DNA from: Alphaproteobacteria bacterium
GTDB lineage: Bacteria; Pseudomonadota; Alphaproteobacteria; Reyranellales; Reyranellaceae
DNA length: 64,000 nt
Direction: 5' to 3'
NCBI GenBank assembly: GCA_017308235.1
Contig: JAFKFL010000009.1
Span: forward strand, 186,001-250,000
The notes beneath the pieces are model-generated. The model saw nothing but the letters and a program-made list of their open reading frames with translations, was not told where the DNA came from and ran no database searches. The position numbers and the translations under genes are program-made. Shown here in pieces: positions 55,375 to 64,000 of this stretch (its first letter is position 1; each line of letters begins with the position of its first letter).

Positions 55375-57041
55375 GCGTCGTGCTCACTCCCCTTGATTAT
55401 GCGGTGATCAGCCAGGCGCTGATCGCAGGCGCACGCGAGATGGGCGTGAAGCTGATCCGCTCGGCCTATTCCACCATCCTGCGCGAGGCGCGCGACGGCT
55501 CGGCCGGACTGATGGACCGCTTCGGCAACACAGTGGCGCAAGCCGAGCTCATTCCCATGCAACTCGGACCGATCGGCGAGACCTTGCGTGCCTGCCTCAA
55601 GCGCCATCCGGTGGAGACGCTGCAGGAAGGTGACTTCCTGATCAACAACGACCCGTTCGAGGGCGGCCAGCATATCCCCGACGTCTTCATCTTCACGCCG
55701 ATCTTCGTCGAAGGCCGGGTGGTCGGCTTCGGCGCCTCGGTCGCGCATCATCTCGATCTCGGCGGCGGCGCACCCGGCCTCAATATCCACGCCAGCGATG
55801 TCTATCAGGAGGGCCTGCGCTTCCCGCCCAGCAAGTACAATTTCCCGCGCGACTGGAACGGCGGCTCGTTCGAGCGGCTCGTCACCGCCAACGTGCGCGT
55901 GCCCGATCTTACCATCGGCGACTTCAACGCCCAGTTCGCCGCGAATGCGATCGGCGTGCTGCGCGTAAAGCAACTCTGCGAGCGCTATGGCGTGGACAAG
56001 GTCGAGACGGCGATGAAGGCGATGCAGGATTATTCCGAGCGCCGTGTGCGGGCCGCCATCGCCCAGGCGCCGAAGGGAACTTTCTACGGCGAGGACGCGA
56101 TCGACGATGACGGGCTCTCCGACGATCCACTGCCGATCAGGGCGAAGGTGACGATCGCTGACGATTCGGTTGAGATCGATTTCGAAGGTACCTGCGCGCA
56201 GATCAAGCGCAACCTCAACTGCCCCTACTCGAGCACGCTCTCGGCGGCGCTATCCTGCGTGAAGTCGGTGCTGACCAGCCCGGACATCCCGTACAACGAA
56301 GGCATGGCGCGGCCGATCCGCATCAAGGTGCCGTACGGCTCGCTGCTCAACCCGCGGCCGCCGGCGCCAGTGCGTGCCCGCATGATCCCGGCCTATCGCG
56401 TGTTCAACGCCGTAATGAAGGCGTTGGCGCAAGCGCTGCCCGACAAGGTGATCGCTACCGGCTTCGATAGCACCACCGCACTTTGCCTCAGCCATCTCGG
56501 CGAGAAGGGCTACAGCGTCTATCTCGAGATCTTCGGCGGTGGCTACGGCGGCTCGAAAAACGCCGACGGCTGCGACGCCGTGGATTCGCCACTCAGCAAC
56601 TGCTCCAATGCGCCGGTCGAATCGCTCGACATCGACTACGATTTCTTCCGCATCGTCGGTTACGAGCTCGCCCCTGATTCCTTCGGTCTTGGCGCGCGCC
56701 GCGGCGGTGCAGGATTCCTCCGCCGCTGCGAGATCCTGAGGGACGACGTACAGCTTGCTATCTACTCCGACCGCTTCCGCCTCGCGCCGGAGGGTTTGTT
56801 CGGCGGCGAACCAGGCCAGCGCGGCTATTGCCGCATCTACCGCGCCGACGGCACGACCCAGGAGCTGCGCAGCAAGGCGGCCATCGACCTCGCCAAGGGC
56901 GACGTGGTCGAGATGTTCGTGGGCGGCGGCGCGGGCTTCGGCCGCATCGCCCAGCGCCCCGACGCCCTGATCGAACGCGACTTGGCCGACGGCCTCCTGA
57001 CGCGCGATCCGCGCCCGGCGCGCAAGCTCGCCGCCGAGTGA
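55371..57041 (+). CDS. hyuB: Hydantoinase/oxoprolinase subunit B
   Basis: 556 residues. VISQALIAGAREMGVKLIRSAYSTILREARDGSAGLMD near 11-48, INNDPFEGGQHIPDVFIFTPIF near 86-107 and VAHHLDLGGGAPG near 125 are the HyuB core. Works with HyuA; which cyclic imide or lactam is used cannot be told. Ends the ubiK-hyuA-hyuB run. The following 272 bases hold no gene and only a weak hairpin (AATCA-GGGC-TGATT, 57165-57178) before a short T-run. Confidence 0.93.
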   Translation: MSVVLTPLDYAVISQALIAGAREMGVKLIRSAYSTILREARDGSAGLMDRFGNTVAQAELIPMQLGPIGETLRACLKRHPVETLQEGDFLINNDPFEGGQHIPDVFIFTPIFVEGRVVGFGASVAHHLDLGGGAPGLNIHASDVYQEGLRFPPSKYNFPRDWNGGSFERLVTANVRVPDLTIGDFNAQFAANAIGVLRVKQLCERYGVDKVETAMKAMQDYSERRVRAAIAQAPKGTFYGEDAIDDDGLSDDPLPIRAKVTIADDSVEIDFEGTCAQIKRNLNCPYSSTLSAALSCVKSVLTSPDIPYNEGMARPIRIKVPYGSLLNPRPPAPVRARMIPAYRVFNAVMKALAQALPDKVIATGFDSTTALCLSHLGEKGYSVYLEIFGGGYGGSKNADGCDAVDSPLSNCSNAPVESLDIDYDFFRIVGYELAPDSFGLGARRGGAGFLRRCEILRDDVQLAIYSDRFRLAPEGLFGGEPGQRGYCRIYRADGTTQELRSKAAIDLAKGDVVEMFVGGGAGFGRIAQRPDALIERDLADGLLTRDPRPARKLAAE

Positions 57042-57313
57042 AGCTGAACAATCTTCATTTTCACAGAATCTGTCGTCAAAGAGCCCCGATTCGGCGTGCG
57101 AAATTTTATGACTCGGGTCTCAGCGCTGGGGATTAAATTTTTGGAATCGCTGACTCTTTTCCCGAATCAGGGCTGATTTTTCGTTGCGTGCTGAGTCCTC
57201 CTTGTGGCAGGCTAGCCGTTGTGGGTTTCTGGGTGCCCACCACGATATATCGGCCACCCGCTCCAAGAATGGCACTTACGAGCCGCAGAGCGGAATGGTT
57301 GGGGAGTCGGTCG

Positions 57314-57823
57314 ATGGCGTTATCGCGACACGAGCGGGGCAGGGAGAAGGTCGATCTGAATCCGCTCGAACTGATTGAGAGGCTCGTGTCGGCCAATGAA
57401 TGGCCTTTCGATCGTACGTCCGAGCGCGAGATCGCCGTCGAGGTTGCCGGCCGATGGTGCGACTACCGCATGTTCTTCAGTTGGCGAGAGGATGTCGAGG
57501 CGCTGCACTTCACCTGCGCCTACGACGTCCGCATCCCCGCCGAGCGGCATACGGACATCCATGGCCTGCTGGCGTTGATCAACGAGAAGATGTGGATGGG
57601 CCACTTCGATCTCTGGACCGAAGAGGGGCTGCCGATGTACCGGCATGCCATCCCCTTGCGTGGCACCGAAGGCCTCAAGCTTGAGCAGCTCAACGACCTG
57701 GTCGAAGTGGCGATCAGCGAGAGCGAACGATTTTATCCCGCCTTTCAGTACGTCGTGTGGGCCGGCAAGACGCCCTCCGACGCGTTGACCGCCTCGATCC
57801 TCGAGACGGTCGGCGAAGCCTGA
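57314..57823 (+). CDS. YbjN domain-containing protein
   Basis: 169 residues from ATG 57314 (GGGGAG before it); the open frame upstream to 57188 has no support. LIERLVSANEWPFDRTSEREIAVEVAGRWCDYRMFFSWREDVEALHFTCAYDVRIP and LLALINEKMWMGHFDLW match the YbjN family, related to type III secretion chaperone folds. Function unknown. No signal peptide. Alone between hyuB and lgt. Confidence 0.87.
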   Translation: MALSRHERGREKVDLNPLELIERLVSANEWPFDRTSEREIAVEVAGRWCDYRMFFSWREDVEALHFTCAYDVRIPAERHTDIHGLLALINEKMWMGHFDLWTEEGLPMYRHAIPLRGTEGLKLEQLNDLVEVAISESERFYPAFQYVVWAGKTPSDALTASILETVGEA

Positions 57824-57887
57824 GCGAAAAAAGGACCCTCCGACGCCCCCTCTCGTAAAACATCAATAATAACGTTGGATCGTCCTA

Positions 57888-57919
57888 GCGGCGCCGGTCT
57901 CCCCTCAGGCCGGCGCCGC
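57888..57919. repeat. Strong hairpin between ybjN and lgt
   Basis: GCGGCGCCGG and CCGGCGCCGC form a perfect 10-bp stem with a 12-base loop. There is no T-run. It may stop transcripts from ybjN or fold in the lgt leader. TATAAC at 57949-57954 just before lgt could be a -10. Confidence 0.5.
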
Positions 57920-57962
57920 GACCATTCTGAGGTCATGATCGCCCGGCTATAACAAACGCCCC

Positions 57963-58775
57963 ATGATCCCCCTCCTCATCCCCTATCCCGATATCGATCC
58001 GGTCCTGGTTCAGATCGGACCTTTTGCCATCCGCTGGTACGCGCTCGCCTATATCGCCGGCCTGGTGATCGGCTGGCGCGTCATGCGTCGCGTCTGCCAG
58101 CAGCCGCCGGCGATCCTGTCGCCGGAAAAGATCGACGACTTCCTCCTGTGGGCGGCGCTGGGCGTCATCCTGGGCGGTCGATTGGGCTACGTGCTGTTCT
58201 ACAAGCCGAGCTTCTTCTTCCATGATCCGCTGGCGATCCTGACGGTGTGGGAAGGCGGCATGTCCTTCCACGGCGGCCTGCTCGGCGTCGTGGTGGCGAT
58301 CATCGCCTTCGCCTATCGCAACCGCGTCAACACTTTCATGCTGTCCGACCTGGTGGCGATCGTGGCGCCCATTGGCCTCTTCTTCGGGCGCATCGCCAAC
58401 TTCATCAACGGCGAGCTGTGGGGCCGCCCCAGCGATGTCCCCTGGGCCATGATCTTCCCGCGCGGCGGGCCAATCCCGCGCCACCCGAGCCAGCTCTACC
58501 AGGCCTTCTTCGAGGGCGTGCTGCTGCTCCTGCTGATGCTCGCGGTCTGGAAACTGACCGAGGGGCGCCGCCGGCCGGCGCTGCTCACCGGGGTGTTCTG
58601 CATGGGCTACGGCGTGGCACGGATCGTCGGCGAGATCTTCCGCGAGCCGGACGCTTTCTTGGGCTTCCTGTGGGGACCGGTCACCATGGGCATGCTGCTC
58701 TCCGTGCCGGTGTTCCTCTTCGGGCTCGTGCTGGTCGTCCTCGCCTACAGCAGGCCTCCCCTGCCGCAACGCTAG
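57963..58775 (+). CDS. lgt: Prolipoprotein diacylglyceryl transferase
   Basis: 270 residues with about seven membrane segments. It moves diacylglycerol from phosphatidylglycerol to the lipobox Cys. The Lgt signature GRIANFINGELWGRPSDVPWAMIFP is near 142-167, and RHPSQLYQAFFEG follows. No clear ribosome site precedes ATG 57963, and a TATAAC -10-like box lies only 9-14 bases upstream, so the message could be leaderless. It is followed by the MidA-type gene after 9 bases. Confidence 0.95.
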   Translation: MIPLLIPYPDIDPVLVQIGPFAIRWYALAYIAGLVIGWRVMRRVCQQPPAILSPEKIDDFLLWAALGVILGGRLGYVLFYKPSFFFHDPLAILTVWEGGMSFHGGLLGVVVAIIAFAYRNRVNTFMLSDLVAIVAPIGLFFGRIANFINGELWGRPSDVPWAMIFPRGGPIPRHPSQLYQAFFEGVLLLLLMLAVWKLTEGRRRPALLTGVFCMGYGVARIVGEIFREPDAFLGFLWGPVTMGMLLSVPVFLFGLVLVVLAYSRPPLPQR

Positions 58776-58784
58776 GCAATCGAC

Positions 58785-59885
58785 GTGACCAGCGAGCTCG
58801 GCCGACGCATCGCCCGACGCATCGCCGCTACCGGTCCGATGTCGATCGCCGACTTCATGGCCGAAGCGCTCGGCCATCCCACGCTCGGCTACTATCGCCG
58901 CGCCATGCCGCTTGGCACCGCCGGCGACTTCACCACCGCGCCCGAGATCTCGCAGATGTTTGGCGAGCTTCTCGGCGCATGGCTGGCCGAACGGTGGCAG
59001 GCGATCGGCCGGCCGGCGCCGGTCCGGCTGGTCGAACTGGGACCCGGGCGCGGCACGTTGATGGCCGATGCCTTGCGGGCGACACGCGGCGTTGCGGGCT
59101 TCCATGACGCGCTCGATCTCCATTTGGTTGAAGTCAACGCGCCGCTGCGCGTCTTGCAGGAGAGCGCCCTCGCGGCCTACACGCCGACCTGGCACGAAGC
59201 CCTTGACGCAGTGCCGCGCGGCCCGCTGCTGCTGGTCGCCAACGAGTTCTTTGACGCTCTGCCGGTGCGCCAATTCGAAAGGACGCCGCAAGGTTGGCAC
59301 GAGCGCATGGTCGGCCTGACACCTAACGGCGAGCATCTGGTCTTTGCACTGGCACCTGGTCCCTCGCCGTTTGCACGACTGCTGCCGGAGACAGTGCGCG
59401 GCGGCGATTTGCCGGCGGGAACTGTAGCCGAGGTCTCCGTCGCAGCGGTCGATCTTGCAGGCCGCATCGCCGAACGGCTCGTAAAGGATGGCGGCTGGGC
59501 CCTGATCATCGACTACGGCCGCGACACCTCCGGCACCGGCGCCACGCTGCAGGCTCTGCGCAGTCATCGGTCGGTCGATCCGCTCGATCGGCCAGGCGAG
59601 ACGGATCTTACGGCTCATGTCGATTTCGCGACACTTGCGCAGGCGGCATGCACGACAGGCGCGCGGGTTTTCGGGCCGACAGGACAAGGCACGTTTCTTC
59701 GCCGACTCGGCATCGAACGGCGTGCCGAGATATTGAAAGCGCGGGCGACACCAACGCAGCGCTCGGCGATCGACGCGGCATTGCTGCGCTTGATCGACAG
59801 GGACCAAATGGGCACCTTGTTCCGCGTTTTGGCCATGGGCGACGACAGAAGCGCCGCACCGGCCGGCTTTTCGGACGACACATGA
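58785..59885 (+). CDS. SAM-dependent methyltransferase, MidA/NDUFAF7 family
   Basis: 366 residues from GTG 58785. GPMSIADFMAEALGHPTLGYYRR, GDFTTAPEISQMFGELLGAWLAERW and the SAM-binding VRLVELGPGRGTLMADALRAT (about 82-102) define the family. The mitochondrial homologue methylates an arginine of complex I subunit NDUFS2; the bacterial role is presumed similar. Last bases overlap the pgeF ATG (ATGA). In an operon with lgt and pgeF, an order common in alphaproteobacteria. Confidence 0.93.
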   Translation: MTSELGRRIARRIAATGPMSIADFMAEALGHPTLGYYRRAMPLGTAGDFTTAPEISQMFGELLGAWLAERWQAIGRPAPVRLVELGPGRGTLMADALRATRGVAGFHDALDLHLVEVNAPLRVLQESALAAYTPTWHEALDAVPRGPLLLVANEFFDALPVRQFERTPQGWHERMVGLTPNGEHLVFALAPGPSPFARLLPETVRGGDLPAGTVAEVSVAAVDLAGRIAERLVKDGGWALIIDYGRDTSGTGATLQALRSHRSVDPLDRPGETDLTAHVDFATLAQAACTTGARVFGPTGQGTFLRRLGIERRAEILKARATPTQRSAIDAALLRLIDRDQMGTLFRVLAMGDDRSAAPAGFSDDT

Positions 59886-60661
59886 TCCAGGCTCAAATCC
59901 AGGACAAGACGCTGGCCGGTCTCGAGGGCGTGCAGCACCGGTTCTTCACGCGGCGCGGCGGCGTGAGCGCCGGCCTCTATTCTTCGCTGAATTGCGGTTA
60001 CGGCTCGGGCGACAGTCCCGACAATGTGCGCGAGAACCGACGGCGCGCCGCATCGACGTTCAATCTCACCGAAAGCGATCTCCTCACGGTGCACCAGATC
60101 CATTCCGACCAGGTGCTGACGGTCGGCACTGAGCGCTGGACCTCGCCGGGTGCCCCCAAGGCCGACGCGCTGGTAACAGACCGGCCGGGCGTGGTTCTGG
60201 GCGTTATGGCGGCCGACTGCGCGCCCGTGCTGCTGGCCGACGCCGAGGCTCAAGTGGTCGGTGCCGCTCATGCCGGGTGGAGGGGCGCGTTGGGCGGCGT
60301 CGTCGAAGCCACCGTTTCAGCTATGGAACGGTTGGGTGCACGCCGCGATCAATTGCATGCAGCAATCGGACCCTGCATCGGTCGCGAGTCCTACGAGGTC
60401 GGACCGGAGTTCCCAGCGCCCTTCCTGACGCAAGACAGAGCCAACAGCGTCTTCTTCCGCCCCGCCCCACGCCCCGGCCATTTCCTGTTCGACCTCGCGG
60501 GCTACCTGGTGCAACGCCTCGCCAACGCTGGCGTGAAAGCCAATGCAACCGGGCACGACACCTTGCGCGGCACCGACGATTTCTTCAGCTATCGCCGCAA
60601 CACCCTGGACGGCGTGCGCGACTACGGACGCGGTCTGTCGGCCATCGCGCTCGAGGGCTGA
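59882..60661 (+). CDS. pgeF: Peptidoglycan editing factor PgeF
   Basis: 259 residues from ATG 59882. The zinc/catalytic site of the YfiH/laccase-domain family is visible: HQIHSDQV near 75, ADCAPVLLADAEAQVVGAAHAGWRG near 112-136 and GPCIGRESYEVG near 162. PgeF removes misincorporated L-serine from muropeptide precursors. Overlaps the methyltransferase gene by 4 bases. Confidence 0.94.
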   Translation: MIQAQIQDKTLAGLEGVQHRFFTRRGGVSAGLYSSLNCGYGSGDSPDNVRENRRRAASTFNLTESDLLTVHQIHSDQVLTVGTERWTSPGAPKADALVTDRPGVVLGVMAADCAPVLLADAEAQVVGAAHAGWRGALGGVVEATVSAMERLGARRDQLHAAIGPCIGRESYEVGPEFPAPFLTQDRANSVFFRPAPRPGHFLFDLAGYLVQRLANAGVKANATGHDTLRGTDDFFSYRRNTLDGVRDYGRGLSAIALEG

Positions 60662-60715
60662 TTTGCCCTACTTCGTCTTTCTGGTTGTCTGCTGTCTTTT
60701 CGGTCTGATTGCCAC

Positions 60716-61693
60716 ATGCGCCTTGCTGTGATCGTTCTCATGGCATTTGCGCTGGCCGCTTGCGTGCGCACGCCCAGACCGTTCGAACATAGCGGCGCAG
60801 ACGATCAGGCCTACGCGCCCAAGCAGGACAAGATCGACGTCGTTATCACGCCTCCGACCAACATGCCGAACGAGCTTGGCCAGCGAGTCGCGGCAGCGCT
60901 CGCGGTCGAACTGCAGGCCTATGGCATCGTCGGTACGATCGTGCCAGGCAGGGCGCCGGCCACGGTCACTGGCATCATGGGTACCCGCGACGCCCCTTCA
61001 GGCCAGGGAATCGAGATCAAAGTCGACTGGTCGATGGCCGGTGACAAAGACGGAGGCGGGCCGACCGCGACCACGACCGTTGCTCGACTGGAAGACTATG
61101 CTTCCGCGAGCGACCGGCTTGCATCGCGCATCGCCCAGCAGGCAGCCCCCAAAGTGGCGACGATGTTGGGCCATCCGCCCGACTATGAGGCGCGCTCGCT
61201 GGGTCAGGTCGCCGCCGGATTGAGTGTGCCCGACATACCGGCCGATCCCAATGCAGCCAAACCGGATGCCAAGGCGACGGCCGCAGCCGCTTCGGGCACC
61301 GCAACCACAGCGGCGCCAAGGCCGCCGCAGATCAGGGTTATGGTAGCGTCGGTCACCGGCGCGCCTTCGGACGGCAACCGACAACTCCTCTCCGGCATGC
61401 GACGAGCGCTCGGCTCGAACCGGGTGGTCGTCATGGACAAAACTGACGCCGACGTGTTCACCGTGGCAGGCAAGGTTGCCCTGGCGCCCATCGACGACCG
61501 CTCTGGTCAACTCTCCGTCATCTGGGTGCTGAAAGATCCGGCGGGCAAGGAGGTCGGTAAGGTCGAACAGGCCAATCCGGTACCGCTTGCGGCCGCGCGC
61601 GGGTCCTGGGCGGGGTTTGGCGACATTGTCGCAGCCGCGGCCGTCGAAGGCATCCTAGAGTTGCTCGACAAGGCCCAACAACCGCAACACTAG
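60716..61693 (+). CDS. Lipoprotein of unknown function
   Basis: 325 residues. Lipoprotein signal MRLAVIVLMAFALAAC with lipobox Cys16. The mature part has two similar-looking halves (about 35-150 and 200-320) separated by an Ala/Pro/Lys linker (ADPNAAKPDAKATAAAASG). I do not recognise a domain. Its own modification would need Lgt, encoded three genes upstream. Gap to pgeF is 54 bases. Confidence 0.8.
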   Translation: MRLAVIVLMAFALAACVRTPRPFEHSGADDQAYAPKQDKIDVVITPPTNMPNELGQRVAAALAVELQAYGIVGTIVPGRAPATVTGIMGTRDAPSGQGIEIKVDWSMAGDKDGGGPTATTTVARLEDYASASDRLASRIAQQAAPKVATMLGHPPDYEARSLGQVAAGLSVPDIPADPNAAKPDAKATAAAASGTATTAAPRPPQIRVMVASVTGAPSDGNRQLLSGMRRALGSNRVVVMDKTDADVFTVAGKVALAPIDDRSGQLSVIWVLKDPAGKEVGKVEQANPVPLAAARGSWAGFGDIVAAAAVEGILELLDKAQQPQH

Positions 61694-61803
61694 TACGCAC
61701 CAGCTTGAATCGGCTTGTCAGAGGGGGGTTCCTGCCTGTTACTGTCATTACAGCGGCTCGAACTTTGCAAAGACAAAGCCGCACTATGGTGAGGGGGTTG
61801 CTC

Positions 61804-63390
61804 ATGTTTGAAATTAGGAGGCCGGTCGCGGCATTGCTCGCGGCCGCGAGCATCGTAGGCATGCTCGGTGCGACGGCGGCGCAGGCCCAGACGATCAAGG
61901 CGGTGATGCACTCGGACGTGAAGATTCTCGATCCGATCTGGACCACGGCCTACATCCAACGAAATTTCGGCTACATGGTCTGGGACACGCTGTTCGCCAT
62001 GGACGAGAAGTTCGAGGTGAAGCCCCAGATGGTCGACAAGTGGAGCGTGTCACCGGACAAGCTCACCTGGACCTTCACCTTGCGTGATGGGCTCGCGTGG
62101 ACCAACGGCCAGCCGGTCACGGCCGAAGATTGCATTGCCTCGATCAAGCGCTGGGGCGCCAAGGACTCGATGGGCCAGAAGATGATGGCCTCCGTCGAGG
62201 GCTTCGAGGCGGTCGACGCCAAGACCTTCCGGATGAAGATGAAGGAGCCGTACGGCCTGGTGCTCGAGTCGCTTGGCAAGCCGTCATCGAACGTGCCCTT
62301 CATGATGCCGAAGAAGACGGCCGAAACCGACCCCAACACCCAGATCAAGATCGAGGATGTGATCGGCTCCGGTCCGTTCATCTTCAAGGCCGACGAGTGG
62401 AAGCCGGGCGAGAAGGTAGTGTTCGTCAAGAACGCGAACTACAAGCCGCGTTCTGAGCCGCCCTCCGGCCTCTCCGGCGGCAAGGTTGTCAAGGTCGACC
62501 GTGTCGAGTGGATCGCCATGCCGGACGTGCAGACCCAGGTGGCGGCAATCCAGAATGGCGAGATCGACTTCATCGAATCGCCCGGCCACGACCTGCTGCC
62601 GCTGCTCTCCAAGGACAAGAACATCAAGCTGGTCGATTGGAATCCACTCGGCAACCAGTACACCTTCCGTTTCAACTCGCTATTCAAGCCGTTCGACAAC
62701 CCCAAGATTCGCCATGCCGTCATGGTCGCGTTCGGCCAGGAGGAGTTCCTGAAGGCGACAATCGGCAATCCGAAGTACTACAAGGTCTGCAAGGCGCCGT
62801 TCGTCTGCGGCACGCCGCTGGGAAGCGACGAAGGCATGTCGGGCGTGCTGAACGGAGACGCCGCCAAGGCCAAGGAGCTGCTGAAGGAAGCCGGTTACGA
62901 TGGCACGCCGGTTGTGCTGATGCAGTCGACCGACCTGCAGGTACTGACCAACCTCGCGCCGGTCGCCAAGGCGCAGCTCGAAGCCGCGGGCTTCAAGGTC
63001 AACATGCAGGCGATGGACTGGCAGACGCTGGTCGGCCGCCGCACCAAGAAGGACCCGCCGGACAAGGGCGGCTGGAACGCCTTCCTGACCTCCTGGGTCT
63101 CGGCCGACATCCTTAATCCGGTGAGTTCCGGCTTCTTCAACGCCTCGTGCGAGAAGGCGATGTTCGGCTGGCCGTGCGACGCCACCATCGAGAAGATGCG
63201 CGACGCCTTCTCCAAGGAGACCGATCCGGCCAAGCAGAAGCAGATCGCGATGGATCTGCAGAAGTACTGGGTCGACCACCCGACCCATATCAATGTCGGT
63301 CAGTGGTACCAGCCGGCCGTCATGCGCACCAATATCGACGGCATGATGACCTCGCCCGTGCCGGTTTTCTGGAACATGACCAAGAAATAG
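61804..63390 (+). CDS. ABC transporter solute-binding protein (SBP family 5), tandem copy 1
   Basis: 528 residues from ATG 61804 (GAGGGGG before it). Signal peptide RRPVAALLAAASIVGMLGATAAQAQ. Family-5 pattern: VMHSDVKILDPIWTTAYIQRNFGYMVWDTLFAMDEKFEVKPQMVDKWSVSPDKLTWTFTLRDGLAWTNG at the start, IRHAVMVAFGQEEF near 300. Clear paralogue of the next gene. Permease and ATPase genes should lie beyond the window. Substrate unknown. Confidence 0.92.
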   Translation: MFEIRRPVAALLAAASIVGMLGATAAQAQTIKAVMHSDVKILDPIWTTAYIQRNFGYMVWDTLFAMDEKFEVKPQMVDKWSVSPDKLTWTFTLRDGLAWTNGQPVTAEDCIASIKRWGAKDSMGQKMMASVEGFEAVDAKTFRMKMKEPYGLVLESLGKPSSNVPFMMPKKTAETDPNTQIKIEDVIGSGPFIFKADEWKPGEKVVFVKNANYKPRSEPPSGLSGGKVVKVDRVEWIAMPDVQTQVAAIQNGEIDFIESPGHDLLPLLSKDKNIKLVDWNPLGNQYTFRFNSLFKPFDNPKIRHAVMVAFGQEEFLKATIGNPKYYKVCKAPFVCGTPLGSDEGMSGVLNGDAAKAKELLKEAGYDGTPVVLMQSTDLQVLTNLAPVAKAQLEAAGFKVNMQAMDWQTLVGRRTKKDPPDKGGWNAFLTSWVSADILNPVSSGFFNASCEKAMFGWPCDATIEKMRDAFSKETDPAKQKQIAMDLQKYWVDHPTHINVGQWYQPAVMRTNIDGMMTSPVPVFWNMTKK

Positions 63391-63403
63391 CGGCGTAAGT
63401 CGC

Positions 63404-63468
63404 GGGCACGCGGGCGCAGCCTGCGTGCCCATCGACGAGGGCGGGCCTGGCATCCGCCTTCCTCGATG
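63404..63468 (+). repeat. Two tandem hairpins between the paralogous binding-protein genes
   Basis: First: GGGCACGCGGGC-GCA-GCCTGCGTGCCC (63404-63430), 12 pairs including one G-U. Second: CATCGA-GAGGGCGG (63430-63444) with CCGCCTTCCTCGATG (63454-63468), 15 positions with one mismatch and one G-U. Together they nearly fill the 102-base gap. No T-run follows. They resemble message-stabilising or partial-termination structures after binding-protein genes. Confidence 0.65.
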
Positions 63469-63492
63469 GGCGGATGGTGAAGAGGGGCTTCG

Positions 63493-64000
63493 ATGATACC
63501 GACGATCAAGAGACGTACATTCGGCGTGCTGACCGCTGGCGCTTTCGTGGCGGCCACCGGCGCTGCACGCGCCGACGACAAGAAGGTCCTGCGCTTCGTG
63601 CAAAACGGCAACATGTCGATCCTGGACCCGATCTGGACGACAGCCTACGTCACGCGCACGCACGGATACTTCATCTACGACACGCTGTTTTCGATGGACG
63701 AGCACAACGCCATCAAGCCGCAGATGGTCGACAAGTATGAAGTTTCGCCGGACCGTACGGAGTGGACCTTCGTCCTGCGCGACGGGCTGGAATGGCACGA
63801 CGGGAAGCCCGTGACGGCGGAGGACTGCATCCCCTCCATCAAGCGCTGGGGCGCGCGCGATTCGATGGGCTTGAAGCTCATGGAGTTCGTCAAGGACTTC
63901 AAGGTGGTGAATGACAAAACCTTCACCATGATCCTGAAGGAGCCCTACGGGCTTGTGCTCGAATCACTGGGCAAGCCGAGCTCGAACGTGCCTTTCATGA
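63493..64000 (+). CDS. ABC transporter solute-binding protein (SBP family 5), tandem copy 2, cut by window edge
   Basis: 169 codons are visible from ATG 63493 (AGAGGGGCTTCG before it). The export signal is twin-arginine-like (PTIKRRTFGVLTAGAFVAATGAARA), unlike the Sec-type signal of copy 1. Mature part parallels copy 1 residue for residue (MSILDPIWTTAYVTRTHGYFIYDTLFSMDEHN, IKPQMVDKYEVSPD, GLEWHDGKPVTAEDC, EPYGLVLESLGKPSSNVPFM). Tandem duplication with a changed export route. Confidence 0.9.
   Translation, partial: MIPTIKRRTFGVLTAGAFVAATGAARADDKKVLRFVQNGNMSILDPIWTTAYVTRTHGYFIYDTLFSMDEHNAIKPQMVDKYEVSPDRTEWTFVLRDGLEWHDGKPVTAEDCIPSIKRWGARDSMGLKLMEFVKDFKVVNDKTFTMILKEPYGLVLESLGKPSSNVPFM

Noticed and set aside
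57933..59807. Long minus-strand open frame (624 codons)
   Set aside because: It is antisense to lgt and the MidA-type gene, with low-complexity composition and no recognisable domain.

Overview
The window is GC-rich chromosomal DNA from a soil- or water-type alphaproteobacterium. The codon usage, the uvrC-pgsA-moaD-moaE order, the lgt - MidA-type methyltransferase - pgeF order, the phasin gene and the large number of ABC importers all fit. A Rhodospirillales/Reyranella-like genome is my best guess, but this cannot be proven from the window. No rRNA, tRNA, insertion sequence, prophage or CRISPR array was found.

Layout. 1-2636 (minus): a carbohydrate-type ABC importer (ATPase, solute-binding protein, permease cut by the window edge). 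2840-4721 (plus): DoxX membrane protein, two tandem Lin0512 paralogues and a glutathione S-transferase, followed by a decayed piece of a third Lin0512 copy. 4784-8715 (minus): SsuD-like flavin monooxygenase, LysR regulator, an uncharacterised 353-residue protein, a UGSC-family selenoprotein read through an in-frame TGA with a SECIS-like hairpin, and a small membrane protein. 8764-11434: coaA, and divergently a gamma-glutamyltransferase-like gene. 11488-11631: a relic of a molybdenum hydroxylase gene. 11704-17107: a complete five-gene peptide/opine-type ABC importer. 17139-18374: a class III nucleotide cyclase. 18500-22773: a second complete carbohydrate-type ABC importer.

22878-32543 (minus) is a tightly overlapping nucleoside operon: periplasmic acid phosphatase, adenosine deaminase, a PhyH-type dioxygenase, thymidine phosphorylase, purine nucleoside phosphorylase, cytidine deaminase, and a BMP-family nucleoside ABC importer (two permeases, double ATPase, binding protein). 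It would dephosphorylate nucleotides outside the cytoplasm, import the nucleosides and break them down; the dioxygenase has no known place in that scheme. A luciferase-like oxidoreductase, an amidase and an OmpA-type outer-membrane protein follow.

From 36783 the window is mostly housekeeping: phoH (behind a possible structured RNA), uvrC, pgsA, moaD, moaE; a thiamine operon (thiO-thiS-thiG-thiE and a ThiF/MoeB-rhodanese protein) under a TPP riboswitch; an aminotransferase divergent from a MarR gene with a clear operator; an OmpR/EnvZ-type two-component pair; ilvE, csaA, a phasin, a TetR regulator, proC, an enoyl-CoA hydratase, ubiK, hyuA/hyuB, ybjN, lgt, a MidA-type methyltransferase, pgeF and a lipoprotein. 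The window ends with two tandem paralogous solute-binding-protein genes separated by two strong hairpins.
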